Below, in pieces: positions 47,600 through 56,897 of a DNA stretch of 64,000 nt (position 1 is its first letter; every line of letters begins with the position of its first letter). Source of the DNA: Geodermatophilus ruber (lineage in GTDB: Bacteria > Actinomycetota > Actinomycetes > Mycobacteriales > Geodermatophilaceae); contig NZ_FOSW01000017.1 of assembly GCF_900114385.1 (NCBI RefSeq), positions 33,866 through 97,865 on the forward strand, written 5' to 3'. A program made the position numbers and the translations under genes. Under the pieces are notes generated by a model. It saw only the letters and a list, made by a program, of their open reading frames with translations. It did no database searches and had not been told where the DNA came from.

Positions 47600-48853
47600 T
47601 CAGTCGACGAGGGCCTGGTTGACCAGCTGGCGCAGGTGGTTGCGGATGGGCAGCGTGCTCGAGGGCAGCAGCTGGGTGTAGAAGCTGACCGTCACGTCCT
47701 CGACCGGGTCGACGTAGAACGCCGTGGACGCCGCCCCGCCCCAGCTGTAGTCGCCGGCGCTGGCCACCACGCCGTAGCGGGTCGGGTCGATGACCATCGA
47801 GAAGCCGAGCCCGAAGCCCACCCCGCGCAGCGGTGTCTCGGCGAACAGCGGCCGCCCGAAGGTCTCCAGATCGGCGTCACCGGGCAGGTGGTTGCGGGTC
47901 ATGTGGGCGATCGTCCGCGGGCCGAGCAGCCGCCCGCCGTCGTAGGCGCCGCCGCGGCGCAGCAGCTCGACGAAGCGCAGGTAGTCACCGGCGGTGGAGA
48001 CCAGCCCGCCGCCACCGGAGAGGAACGCGGGCTTGCGGTGCGCCGCGGCGCCCATGGCGTCGAGCGGGGCGAACCCGGTCGCCGCACCGTCGGGCGTCCC
48101 CGGGACGGCGGTGTAGAGCCGGGCCAGCGACTCCACGTCGTCGCCCTCGCGCAGGCCGAAGGAGGTGTCGCGCATGCCCAGCGGCGCGAAGATGCGCTGC
48201 TCGAAGAACTCGTCCAGCGGCGAGCCGGAGAGCACCTCGACCAGGCGGCCCAGCACGTCGGTGGAGACGCCGTAGTTCCACTCGGAGCCGGGCTGGAAGA
48301 CCAGGGGGATGGCCGCCCACTGCCGGCACACCTCGGCGGAGTCGGCGCCGGCCGGGGTACCCCACTCGTGGCCGGCGGCCCGGTACAGCGCGTCGACCGG
48401 GTGGGCGTGGTGGAAGCCGTAGGTGAGCCCCGACATGTGGGTGAGCAGGTGCCACACCCGGATGGGCTCGGTCTGCGGCGCGGTCACCGGCTTCTGCGCC
48501 GAGCCGGCGACGTACACGCGGGTCTCGCCGAACTCCGGCAGCCACCGCGCGATCGGGTCGGAGAGCTCGAAGGCGCCTTCCTCGTAGAGCATCATCGCCG
48601 CGACGGAGGTGACCGGCTTGGTCATGGAGTAGATGCGCCAGCGGGTGTCGTCCTCCACCGGCAGGCCGCGCTCGACGTCCCGGTGTCCGTACCGGCCCAC
48701 GTGCACCAGCCGCCCGTGCCGGGCGACCGTGACGAGGTGGCCGGGGAGCCGGCCGTCGTCGACCCAGCGGGCCAGCCGCCGATCGAGGCGGGCCAGCCGG
48801 GCGGGGTCGAAGCCGACCTCGGCCGGATCGGTGTCCACCTGCAGCGCCGTCAT
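47600..48853 (-). CDS. Serine hydrolase (beta-lactamase/EstB class C family)
   Basis: Penicillin-binding-protein-fold hydrolase, 417 aa, without a signal peptide, so probably a cytoplasmic esterase. The nucleophile motif S-x-x-K is in YSMTKPVTSVAAMML near residue 75; WNYGVSTDVLGRLVEVLSG carries the Tyr motif, and the C-terminal GDYSWGGAASTAFYVDP replaces the KTG triad, as in EstB-type esterases. ATG 48853 is preferred because GGAGGA precedes it; an upstream ATG would add 21 poorly conserved residues. Confidence 0.87.
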   Translation of the reverse strand: MTALQVDTDPAEVGFDPARLARLDRRLARWVDDGRLPGHLVTVARHGRLVHVGRYGHRDVERGLPVEDDTRWRIYSMTKPVTSVAAMMLYEEGAFELSDPIARWLPEFGETRVYVAGSAQKPVTAPQTEPIRVWHLLTHMSGLTYGFHHAHPVDALYRAAGHEWGTPAGADSAEVCRQWAAIPLVFQPGSEWNYGVSTDVLGRLVEVLSGSPLDEFFEQRIFAPLGMRDTSFGLREGDDVESLARLYTAVPGTPDGAATGFAPLDAMGAAAHRKPAFLSGGGGLVSTAGDYLRFVELLRRGGAYDGGRLLGPRTIAHMTRNHLPGDADLETFGRPLFAETPLRGVGFGLGFSMVIDPTRYGVVASAGDYSWGGAASTAFYVDPVEDVTVSFYTQLLPSSTLPIRNHLRQLVNQALVD

Positions 48854-48973
48854 GGGTCCTCCGTCCCCGGTGTGCCGGCCCGTGCCGGGCGGCGGCTGCC
48901 CCGCATCCTGGCCCACGAGCCCGTGGGCCAGGTCACAGGGGCGGCGCCGCCCGGCCGGCGACGGCGCGGTCGA

Positions 48974-49258
48974 TCAGACCGGGACGCTGCTGGCGGCCTT
49001 CTTGAGGTTCGAGCCCGCGCTGACCTTGACCGTGTTGGCCGCGGGGATGTCGATCGCCTCGCCGGTCTGCGGGTTGCGACCGGTGCGGGCCGAGCGCTGC
49101 GTGCGCTCGACGGTCAGCAGGCCGGAGACGGCCACCTTCTCGCCGCGGGTGATGGCGTCGACGAGCTCGTCCTGGAGGCCGGCCAGCACGGAGTCGACCG
49201 TGGAGGCGGGGACGTCGGCCCGCTTGGCGATGGCGGAGACGAGTTCGGCCTTGTTCAT
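48974..49258 (-). CDS. hupB: HU-family DNA-binding protein
   Basis: Nucleoid protein, 94 aa. MNKAELVSAIAKRADVPAST, then VSGLLTVERTQRSARTGRNP with the DNA-intercalating GRNPQTGE arm tip. Unlike mycobacterial HupB there is no long Lys/Ala-rich C-terminal tail. ATG 49258 follows GAGAGGAAG. Confidence 0.93.
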   Translation of the reverse strand: MNKAELVSAIAKRADVPASTVDSVLAGLQDELVDAITRGEKVAVSGLLTVERTQRSARTGRNPQTGEAIDIPAANTVKVSAGSNLKKAASSVPV

Positions 49259-49448
49259 GAAGCTTCCTCTCGGGAGTGGGACAGGTTCGAGGGCCGGACC
49301 GCCGCGCAAAACGGGAGGTCCGGACCGGGGGCACGGTGTCATGCCGGGTAGGGGGGCCGCCACCGCGGGGGGTCGAACGGGTCCCTCACGCCCCAGCGGC
49401 CCCACCGGCCGGAGAGCGCGGCGGGACGGGCCGACCTAGCGTGGGGGC

Positions 49449-50372
49449 ATGCCGCAGATCCCAGGGACCGACCTGACCGTGAGCGATCTGTGCCTGGGCG
49501 GCAACGTCTTCGGGTGGACGGCGGACGAGCCGACGTCCTTCGCGGTGCTGGACCGCTTCGTCGACGCGACCCCGAGCACCGAGTCCCCGTTCGTCGACAC
49601 CGCGGAGATGTACGGCAACGGCCGCTCCGAGGAGATCATCGGCGCCTGGATGGCCGCGCGGGGGGTGCGCGAGCGGATGGTCGTGGCGACCAAGGCCTCG
49701 CCGGGGCAGAAGGAGCACCCGCTGTCCGCGCCGGAGATCCGGGCCGCGGCCGAGCGGTCGCTGCGCAACCTGCAGACCGACGTCATCGACCTGTACTACG
49801 CGCACTACGACGACGAGACGACGCCGCTGGAGGAGACGCTCACGGCCTTCGACGAGCTGGTGCGCAGCGGCAAGGTCCGCTACATCGGGGCGTCGAACTA
49901 CTCGGCGCCCCGGCTGGCCCTGGCGCTGGACATCTCCGAGCATCGGGGTCTGGCCCGCTACGTCGCGCTGCAGCCGCACTACAACCTGATGGAGCGCGCG
50001 GCCTACGAGGGCGAGCTGCGCGACGTCGTCGCGTTGCACGGGCTCGGCGCGATCCCCTACTTCGGGCTGGCCCGCGGCTTCCTGACCGGCAAGTACCGCG
50101 CCGGCGAGCGGGTGGACTCCCCGCGGGCGGCGGGCGCCTCGCAGTACGTGGGGGAGCGGGGCGACCGGGTGCTGGCCGCGCTGGCCGAGGTGGCCGCGGC
50201 GCACGGCGTGACCCCGGCCGCGGTGGCGCTGCGCTGGCTGGCCGAGCAGCCGACCGTCGTGTCGCCGATCGCCAGCGCCCGCAACGTCGAGCAGCTGGCC
50301 GAGCTGTTGCCGATGCAGGACCTCCGGCTCACCGCCGACGAGCTGAAGCTGCTCACCGACGCCTCGGCCTGA
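49449..50372 (+). CDS. Aldo/keto reductase
   Basis: NADPH-dependent oxidoreductase of 307 aa, TIM-barrel. The catalytic tetrad is visible: Asp and Tyr in FVDTAEMYGNGRSEEIIG, Lys in VVATKASPGQ and His in YYAHYDDE; the coenzyme site is SPIASARNVEQLAELL. Substrate unknown. ATG 49449 lies six bases from TAGCGT (49437-49442), so the transcript is leaderless. Confidence 0.92.
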   Translation: MPQIPGTDLTVSDLCLGGNVFGWTADEPTSFAVLDRFVDATPSTESPFVDTAEMYGNGRSEEIIGAWMAARGVRERMVVATKASPGQKEHPLSAPEIRAAAERSLRNLQTDVIDLYYAHYDDETTPLEETLTAFDELVRSGKVRYIGASNYSAPRLALALDISEHRGLARYVALQPHYNLMERAAYEGELRDVVALHGLGAIPYFGLARGFLTGKYRAGERVDSPRAAGASQYVGERGDRVLAALAEVAAAHGVTPAAVALRWLAEQPTVVSPIASARNVEQLAELLPMQDLRLTADELKLLTDASA

Positions 50373-50416
50373 GCGTCGGGGACCCGGCAGCCGAGCTGCG
50401 CGGGCCCCCCGCGGGC

Positions 50417-50590
50417 TCAGGTCGTGTGGATGTGGTCGCGGACGGCCTGGACCAGCTCCGGGGTGACGTCGGTGACGCCGTGATCGGCGGCCGCGTGACC
50501 GGCGACCTGGGCGAGGATGCCGCCCTCGTCCGAGGCGGAGAAGCGGGCGCTGCACCCGGGGATGACGTCGCCGCAGGCGAAGGCCTTCAT
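50417..50590 (-). CDS. DUF1059 small protein
   Basis: A 57-residue protein with the DUF1059 pattern: MKAFACGDVIPGCSARF, a Cys pair, GHAAADHGV, and an end in DHIHTT. Function unknown; the Cys/His residues suggest metal binding. It sits convergent with the aldo/keto reductase gene. ATG 50590 has AAGGAG seven to ten bases before it. Confidence 0.8.
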   Translation of the reverse strand: MKAFACGDVIPGCSARFSASDEGGILAQVAGHAAADHGVTDVTPELVQAVRDHIHTT

Positions 50591-50657
50591 CGGGAACTCC
50601 TTGTCGTGGTGGTGTCGTGGTACCGGGCTGCCCGGGCGGGCGTCCGGGGTCTGGGGG

Positions 50658-51752
50658 TCAGCGGGCGGACCCGGCCGAGGCGAGGTCCTCGATGCGCAGC
50701 AGGCCGAGCACGTTGCCGGTCGGGTCGGTGCAGACGACGGGGTCGAAACGCTGCGCCGGTGGCCGGGTCAGCGCCCGCTGCAGCGTCTCCTCGATGCCGG
50801 CTGAGGGGTGCACGCGCAGCGACACCGGGGCGGTGTAGACCTCGGCCGTCCGCGGGTCGGCCAGGAGCAGCCCGACCGGCTCGCCCAGCCCACCCACCAG
50901 GACCGCCGGCGGGACGCCGGGGTGCTTGGCGGTGATGTCGCTCTGGCGGACCGGGCGCAGCAGGCTGGCCACGCTCTCGGTGAGCCGGGCGCGGGCGACC
51001 TGCGCGCGCACCAGGCGGGTGGCCTCCGCGGACAGCGGGAGGAAGTCCGGCGCGGGACGGCCCAGCAGCCAGCCCTGCGCGAGGGGCACGCCGAGCCGGG
51101 CGAAGACGGCCAGCTCGCCGACGGTCTCGATCCCCTCCGCGAGCAGCCAGGCGTCGATCCGACCGGCGAACTCGCCCACCATCTCGGCCAGCGCCGTCCG
51201 GACCGGGTCGGTGTCGACGTGGCTGACCAGGGCCCGGTCGAGCTTGACCAGCTGGGGCCGCAGGGCGGCCATCTGCTGCAGCCCCGAGTAGCCCGAGCCG
51301 GCGTCGTCCAGGGCGATCAGGGCGCCGCGGGCGCGCAGCTCCTCGGTCTGGCGGTGCAGCTGCGCCAGGTCGTCGACCGGCGTGTGCTCGGTGAGCTCGA
51401 TGGCCACCCGCTGCAGGTCGGGGCGGGTGGCCAACGCCTCCTGGATCGGTGCGGTGCCCAGCAGGTGCGGGCTGACGTTGACGGTCAGGAAGGTGTTGTC
51501 GGGCAGCCGGGGGACGGTCGCCAGCGCCTTGACGATGGCCAGCGCCTCGAGCTCGGCGGCCAGCCCGCACTCGGCCGCGGCGGCGAACCACACGTCGGGG
51601 CCGGCGGTGCCCGGGAAGCGGGACAGCACCTCGTAGCCGGCGACCCGCGCCGCGGCCAGATCGACGATCGGCTGGAACAGCAGCGTGAGGTCGTCGGGAT
51701 CGGCGAGCAGCGGACGGCAGTCCGGCATGCTGCTCGTTCGGGTGCCCTGCAT
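50658..51752 (-). CDS. EAL-domain cyclic-di-GMP phosphodiesterase with C-terminal CBS-like region
   Basis: Predicted phosphodiesterase, 364 aa, without membrane segments. The EAL motif is EVL (GYEVLSRFPG), a tolerated variant; the remaining catalytic residues are present: NVSPHLL, AIELTEH, ALDDAGSGYSG, LVKLDRALV, AEGIETVGE and AQGWLLGRP. The last 120 residues contain a CBS-like pair (VCTDPTGNVLGLLRIEDLA). ATG 51752 follows GGGGGAGC. It is divergent from the SpoIIE-type phosphatase gene. Confidence 0.87.
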   Translation of the reverse strand: MQGTRTSSMPDCRPLLADPDDLTLLFQPIVDLAAARVAGYEVLSRFPGTAGPDVWFAAAAECGLAAELEALAIVKALATVPRLPDNTFLTVNVSPHLLGTAPIQEALATRPDLQRVAIELTEHTPVDDLAQLHRQTEELRARGALIALDDAGSGYSGLQQMAALRPQLVKLDRALVSHVDTDPVRTALAEMVGEFAGRIDAWLLAEGIETVGELAVFARLGVPLAQGWLLGRPAPDFLPLSAEATRLVRAQVARARLTESVASLLRPVRQSDITAKHPGVPPAVLVGGLGEPVGLLLADPRTAEVYTAPVSLRVHPSAGIEETLQRALTRPPAQRFDPVVCTDPTGNVLGLLRIEDLASAGSAR

Positions 51753-51923
51753 GCTCCCCCATCGGTTCGCGGGCGACCCGGCTTGATCCTGGGGTGGCCG
51801 GCTCACCCGGTGGGGGGAGACGGCGGCACGCCCGGCAGACGGTCCGGTTTCGTCCCCTTCACGCGTGTCAGCATGGGGGCACGCGGCTGGCAGGGAGTCC
51901 GCTGCAACGGCGGAAGAGGGAGC

Positions 51924-54662
51924 GTGGTCACGCTGTCGACGCTCCCCGCCGCCGAGCCGGACCTGCTGCGCGACCCGCACCGGATCGCCGCCGCCCGCCG
52001 GCTCCTGGTCGAGGTGCCCGGCCCGGCCGCCTTCGACCGGCTCTCCGGCCTGGCCGCCCGCCTGCTCGGCACCGGGCACGCGAAGGTCACCCTCTTCACC
52101 GACCAGGACACCGTGGTCGGCGGGTACGGTCTGCCACCCGGCGTCGTCGGCGGGCCGGCGCTGCTGACCGGGGCGCTGTCGGCACTGACCGTCCGGCGCG
52201 GCCGCCCGCTGGTCGTGCCCGACGCGACCGCGGACGAGGCGGTCGCCGGCCTCCCGGCGGTCACCTCCGGGCAGGTGGCCTCCTACCTCGGCGCCCCGCT
52301 GGTCGCGGACTCCGGTCATGTCGTCGGCGTGCTGGCCATCTACGACCCCGCCCCGCACACCTGGTCGGACGACGATGGCGCGCTGCTGGCGCAGATGGCC
52401 GCCTCGGTCGTCGCGGAGCTGGAGCTGTCGGCCGCCCGCTCGGCCATCGGCGCCTCGCTCGCCCGGCTCGACATCGCCCTGGAAGCCAGCTCCATCGGCA
52501 TCTGGGAGCAGGACCTGCGCACCCGCGCGGTGCACTGGGACGAGCGCTGCGCGGCGATCTTCGGGTTCGACGGGGCCGTCGACATCGACTCGACCGAGCA
52601 GATGATCACCGAGCGGATCCACCCGGACGACCGCGAGGTGGTCCAGCAGGCCATGCGCGAGGCGCTGAGCGGCAGCGGGGAGTACCTGGTGGAGGCGCGG
52701 GTGCTCCACGTCGACGGCAGCGTGCGCTGGACGGTCTCGCGCGGGCGGGTGGTGACCGATCCCGCGGGGCGGCCGGTGCGCGTGCTCGGCAGCGCGGTCG
52801 ATGTCACCGCCGCCCGCGAGCAGTCCGAGCGGCGGATCGCGGCGGTGCATCGGGCGGCCGCGATCGCCGAGGTCGCCGCGGAGCTGGCCAACGCCACCCG
52901 GATCTCCCAGCTGGCCGAGATCGCCCTGCGCGGCGGTGCGGTGCTGGGCGCGGAGTCCATCGGGCTGGCCGTGATCGACCCGCAGGACGACGCGCTGTAC
53001 CTGCACCTGACGCGGCAGATCGTCGACGCCGTCGCCAGCGAGGCCGACGTGGCCCTGCCCGCTGATGGCGTGCAGACCCCGCTCGACGACGCGCTGCCCC
53101 ACCAGTACGTGGCCCGGCACGGCGAGCGGCTGCTCTTCGCCGACGCGGCGTCGGCCGAGGCCCGCTTCCCGCGGATGGCCGAGGTGAACGCGCTGCTCGG
53201 CACCCGGGCGCTGGCCGCGCTGCCGCTGCGCGTCGAGGGCCGCCTGATCGGCAGCTTCATCGTGGCGTGGACCACCGACCACGTGTTCACCGACCCCGAC
53301 ATCGAGCTGCTGGAGGGCCTCACCGCGCAGATCGCGCTCACCGCGTCCCGGCTGCAGGCCGACCGGGTGCGGGCCGACGCCGTCGCCGCGATGACCGAGG
53401 CGAACGCGCGGCTGCAGCTGCTGGCCGACGCCGGGCGGGTGCTCTCGGGCAGCCTGGACATCACCCAACAGATCGGCCAGCTCGTCGAGCTCGTCGTCCC
53501 GGCCCTGGGCGACTGGTGCTGGCTGGTGGTCACCGACGAGCAGGGTCGGCTGCACGAGCTGGCCTCCGCGCACAGCGACCCGAACCTCTCCACCGAGCTG
53601 GAGAAGTACGTGCACGGCATGGTGACGGTGATGACCGACGCGGCCGCCGCGCGGATCGTCACGCGCACCGGCCGGCCGCTGGTGCTGCGGGACATCGACT
53701 GCGCCCGGGTGGAGCGGGCCCTCCCCGATCCGGTGACCCGCGAGCTGCTGCTCCGGCTCGGGCTGCACTCAGGGGCGATCGTGCCGCTGGTCGCCCGCGG
53801 GCAGACCCTCGGCGCCCTGGGCCTGTTCACCGGTGCGGCGCGCGGCCCGCACACGCCGGGTGAGATCGAGACCGCCATCGAGGTGGGCCGCCGGGCCGGC
53901 CTGGCGCTGCACCATGCCCGGCTCTACGGCCAGCAGCGCGCCCTGGCCGACGCGCTGCAGCACAGCATGCTGACCGACCCGCCGGAGCCGGAGAACTGCG
54001 AGATCGTCGTCCGCTACGTGCCGGCCGCCGCCGGGGCGGAGATCGGCGGCGACTGGTACGACGCGTTCCTCGAGGCCGGCGGGGCGACGGTGCTGGCGAT
54101 CGGGGACGTGGTGGGGCACGACAGCCGGGCCGCCGCCGCGATGGGCCAGCTGCGCGGGCTGTTGCGGGGGATCAGCTACTCCAGCGGCGCCCCACCGGCG
54201 CAGGTGCTCACCCAGCTCGACCGGGCCGTCCGCGGGCTGGCGCTGGACACGATGGCCACCGCGCTGGTCGCCCGCCTCGAGCCCGGCGACGGCGGCCTGA
54301 CCCGGCTGCGCTGGTCCAGCGCCGGCCACCCGCCGCCGGTGGTGGTCGGTGCCGACGGCGAGGTGACCGCGCTCGATTCGGAGCCGACCGACCTGCTGCT
54401 CGGGGTCGACCCGGGCACGCGGCGGCGTGACCGGGTCACCGACCTGCCGGAGGGCAGCACCCTGTTCCTCTACACCGACGGGCTGGTCGAGCGCCGCGAC
54501 CGGGACATCGACACCGGAACCGCGGCGCTGGCCGCCGTCCTGCGCCGGTCCGCCGGCCTCCCGCTGCCGGAGCTCTGCGACCGCGTGCTGGCCGAGCTGT
54601 TCCCGCCCGACGCGCAGGACGACGTCGCGCTGCTGGCCCTCCGGCTGTTCCCGCGGACCTGA
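51924..54662 (+). CDS. Multi-sensor SpoIIE-type (PP2C) serine phosphatase
   Basis: Cytoplasmic phosphatase of 912 aa, likely acting on an anti-sigma-factor antagonist in stress control. Domain order by eye: GAF at about 1-170, PAS at about 180-300 (WTVSRGRVVTDPAGRPVRVLGSAVDVTA), GAF at about 320-480, GAF at about 500-660, and PP2C/SpoIIE at about 680-912. The metal site shows GGDWYDAFLEAGGATVLAIGDVVGH and LYTDGLVERRDRDIDTG plus the final AQDDVALLALRL. GTG 51924 follows GAGGGAGC. The divergent EAL gene suggests a link between cyclic-di-GMP and sigma-factor control. Confidence 0.88.
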   Translation: MVTLSTLPAAEPDLLRDPHRIAAARRLLVEVPGPAAFDRLSGLAARLLGTGHAKVTLFTDQDTVVGGYGLPPGVVGGPALLTGALSALTVRRGRPLVVPDATADEAVAGLPAVTSGQVASYLGAPLVADSGHVVGVLAIYDPAPHTWSDDDGALLAQMAASVVAELELSAARSAIGASLARLDIALEASSIGIWEQDLRTRAVHWDERCAAIFGFDGAVDIDSTEQMITERIHPDDREVVQQAMREALSGSGEYLVEARVLHVDGSVRWTVSRGRVVTDPAGRPVRVLGSAVDVTAAREQSERRIAAVHRAAAIAEVAAELANATRISQLAEIALRGGAVLGAESIGLAVIDPQDDALYLHLTRQIVDAVASEADVALPADGVQTPLDDALPHQYVARHGERLLFADAASAEARFPRMAEVNALLGTRALAALPLRVEGRLIGSFIVAWTTDHVFTDPDIELLEGLTAQIALTASRLQADRVRADAVAAMTEANARLQLLADAGRVLSGSLDITQQIGQLVELVVPALGDWCWLVVTDEQGRLHELASAHSDPNLSTELEKYVHGMVTVMTDAAAARIVTRTGRPLVLRDIDCARVERALPDPVTRELLLRLGLHSGAIVPLVARGQTLGALGLFTGAARGPHTPGEIETAIEVGRRAGLALHHARLYGQQRALADALQHSMLTDPPEPENCEIVVRYVPAAAGAEIGGDWYDAFLEAGGATVLAIGDVVGHDSRAAAAMGQLRGLLRGISYSSGAPPAQVLTQLDRAVRGLALDTMATALVARLEPGDGGLTRLRWSSAGHPPPVVVGADGEVTALDSEPTDLLLGVDPGTRRRDRVTDLPEGSTLFLYTDGLVERRDRDIDTGTAALAAVLRRSAGLPLPELCDRVLAELFPPDAQDDVALLALRLFPRT

Positions 54663-54665
54663 GCC

Positions 54666-55895
54666 TCAGGCCGGGGTGACCGTGTAGGTGTGCCCCGCGG
54701 CGCGCAGCCGCTCGACGAGCACCCCGCCCAGGGCCGTGGCCGGGGTGAGCGAGCCGGCGCGGGCGGGCAGCCGGTCGCCGTCGAGGGCCAGGGCGAGCGC
54801 GCTCTCGCCCAGCATGACTGCGGTGGCGGCGTACCCGGGGTCACCGCTGCCGGCGGCGACCGCGCGGTAGCGGCGGCCCTGCTCGGTCTCGGCGTCGACG
54901 ACCATGCGGAACCAGCCCTTCTCCCGGGCGGCCGCGCTCGGGCCGGTGCCGGGCGCGGGCAGCACGCGGTCGAGCAGCGCCCGGGTCGGAGGCAGGGCCA
55001 TCGCGGCCAGCCCGGCGGCCAGCCCGGCGGTGAGCCCGCCGGCCGCCACCGCCCCCGCCGGTCCCCGGCCGCAGCCCATCACCTCGCCGTAGCGCAGCGA
55101 CCGGCCGTAGGCCCAGTCCTGCAGCGCGTTGCTGCGCCGCACGATCCGGGTGTTGTAGGGGGCCATCACGAACGGGGCGGTCCACCGGCCGTCGGGGGTG
55201 CGCCGGGGCGGGGCGGCGTCCGGCGGCTGCGGCGTGTCCGGTTCGGCGTCCCGGTCGGGGCTCAGCGCGAACGGGTCGGCGGCCAGCCGGCGCAGGGCAC
55301 GGTCGCGGCGGACCGCGTCGACCTGCCCGCGCACGGAGTCGATCGTGCCGCCGCTGAACCCGCCGCGGGCGGTGGCGACCAGCCGGACCTCGCGCAGCCC
55401 GCCCGCCCCGTCGGACGCGGCCCGCTCGGCGAGCAGGAACGTCGCGAGGTCCGAGGGGATCGAGTCGTAGCCGCAGGCGTGCACGAGGCGGGCGCCGGTC
55501 TCCCGGGCGACGGCGTCGAACCGGTCGATCGCCTCGCGGACGAACAGGACCTCGCCGGTGAGGTCCGCGTAGTGCGTGCCGGCCCGGGCGCAGGCCTCGG
55601 TGACCGGCAGCCCGTACTTCGCGTACGGGCCGACCGTGGTGGCGAGCACGCGGGTGCTCTCGGCCAGCGCCCGCAGGGACGCCGGGTCGCCGGAGTCGGC
55701 CTCGACGATCGGCCACGTGCGGGCGGTCGCGGGCAGTTCGTCGCGGACCGCTGCCAGCCGGGCCCGCGTCCGGCCGGCCAGCGCGACCCGGGTGCCCTCC
55801 GGAGCGTGTTCGGCCAGGTAGGCGGCGAGCAGCTTCCCGACGAAGCCGCTCGCGCCGTAGAGGACGACGTCGTGGTCCCGCGCGGTGTTCGACAC
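54666..55895 (-). CDS. Trans-acting enoyl reductase-like (saccharopine dehydrogenase family) protein
   Basis: Rossmann-fold protein, 409 aa. It starts DVVLYGASGFVGKLLAAYL (NADP-binding) and contains TTVGPYAKYGLPVTEACARAG, ADLTGEVLFVREAID and HACGYDSIPSDLATFLLAER. These match the mycobacterial trans-acting enoyl reductase group, which acts with polyketide synthases on lipid precursors, and related saccharopine-dehydrogenase-like proteins. A poorly conserved Pro/Asp-rich insert is at about residues 200-225. GTG 55895 follows GAGGATG. Confidence 0.82.
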   Translation of the reverse strand: MSNTARDHDVVLYGASGFVGKLLAAYLAEHAPEGTRVALAGRTRARLAAVRDELPATARTWPIVEADSGDPASLRALAESTRVLATTVGPYAKYGLPVTEACARAGTHYADLTGEVLFVREAIDRFDAVARETGARLVHACGYDSIPSDLATFLLAERAASDGAGGLREVRLVATARGGFSGGTIDSVRGQVDAVRRDRALRRLAADPFALSPDRDAEPDTPQPPDAAPPRRTPDGRWTAPFVMAPYNTRIVRRSNALQDWAYGRSLRYGEVMGCGRGPAGAVAAGGLTAGLAAGLAAMALPPTRALLDRVLPAPGTGPSAAAREKGWFRMVVDAETEQGRRYRAVAAGSGDPGYAATAVMLGESALALALDGDRLPARAGSLTPATALGGVLVERLRAAGHTYTVTPA

Positions 55896-55933
55896 GCCGT
55901 CATCCTCACCCGACGCCCGGTGACCGCGCGCGG

Positions 55934-56689
55934 TCAGCCGCGGCGGCGCCACCGGGTGCCGATCCGGCGCGCCTCCCCGGGGGTTCCGGTCCGGCGCGCC
56001 ATCCGGAAGGCGCGGACCTGGCCCAGCCGGTGGCGGGTGCGGAGGGGGAGGTCGACGGCGACGGGCGCCTCCCATCCGCGCCACACCGAGAGCACGCGCA
56101 GCGCGGCGACCAACAGGATGACCACGGCGGCCACCGGGATGGGGTCGAGGCCGAGGGGCCCGGCGAGGACGGTGAGGGCGCTGGCTCCGAGCAGCGCCGC
56201 GACGGCGTTGTACGGCCCGGGCTGCACGATGTCGGCGCGCTGGGCGAGCAGGACGTCGCGGATGAGCGCCCCGCCGACCGCGGTCAGCGTGCCGATGAAG
56301 ACCACCGACGCGCTGGGCAGGCCGGCCAGCTCGGCCTTCTGCGCGCCGACGACGGTGAAGAAGCCCAGCGTGAGGGCGTCGAGCACGACCAGCAGCGCGG
56401 TCAGCCGGGACAGCCAGCCGGAGAAGAAGAACGTGACCATCGCGGTGATCGCGACCGTGGGCAGGTAGGCCGGGTTGGTCAGCGCCACCGGCGGCCCCTC
56501 GGCCAGCAGGACGTCGCGGATCAGCCCGCCGCCGAGCCCCCCGCTGACCGCCAGCAGCAGCACACCGGAGAGCGCGAAGCCCTCCCGCGCCGCCAGCAGC
56601 CCGCCGGTGAGCGCGCCGACGACGACGGCTGCCAGATCGACCGCAGCCGGGACCCGCAGCGTCTCGGCCGCCACGGCGAGGATCTCCAC
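55934..56689 (-). CDS. TRIC-type cation channel family protein (UPF0126)
   Basis: Membrane protein, 251 aa, with two repeats of the UPF0126/TRIC unit: SGVLLLAVSGGLGGGLIRDV and a second one with VGGALIRDVLL, each followed by helices. Prokaryotic TRIC proteins are trimeric K+ channels. The Arg-rich C-terminal tail is cytoplasmic. GTG 56689 is chosen; an ATG at 56752 would add 21 residues but lies inside the 56745-56814 dispersed repeat. Confidence 0.83.
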   Translation of the reverse strand: MEILAVAAETLRVPAAVDLAAVVVGALTGGLLAAREGFALSGVLLLAVSGGLGGGLIRDVLLAEGPPVALTNPAYLPTVAITAMVTFFFSGWLSRLTALLVVLDALTLGFFTVVGAQKAELAGLPSASVVFIGTLTAVGGALIRDVLLAQRADIVQPGPYNAVAALLGASALTVLAGPLGLDPIPVAAVVILLVAALRVLSVWRGWEAPVAVDLPLRTRHRLGQVRAFRMARRTGTPGEARRIGTRWRRRG

Positions 56690-56744
56690 GGCGGGCCATT
56701 CTCCGTCCGCCGTCCGCCGTCCGCCCGCCCCGGGCCAGTTGGTC

Positions 56745-56814
56745 GTGATCATGAGGATGTTGCCGGCTGCCGCGGCGTGTCCTGCCGTGTCGCGCGCAAC
56801 AAGCCCATGATCAC
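56745..56814. repeat. 70-bp palindromic dispersed repeat, copy A
   Basis: The ends GTGATCATG and CATGATCAC enclose a 70-base unit that is an imperfect inverted repeat. The same 70-base unit, same length and same orientation, recurs at 58467-58536. Copy A lies in the divergent gap before the amidase gene. Confidence 0.85.
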
Positions 56815-56897
56815 GGGGGAGGGGCGGTCGGCGACGGGTGACAGGGCGGGCCGGTGTCGCTAGCTTGCCGACCATCCGCCCTCACCTGGAGGCCGCC

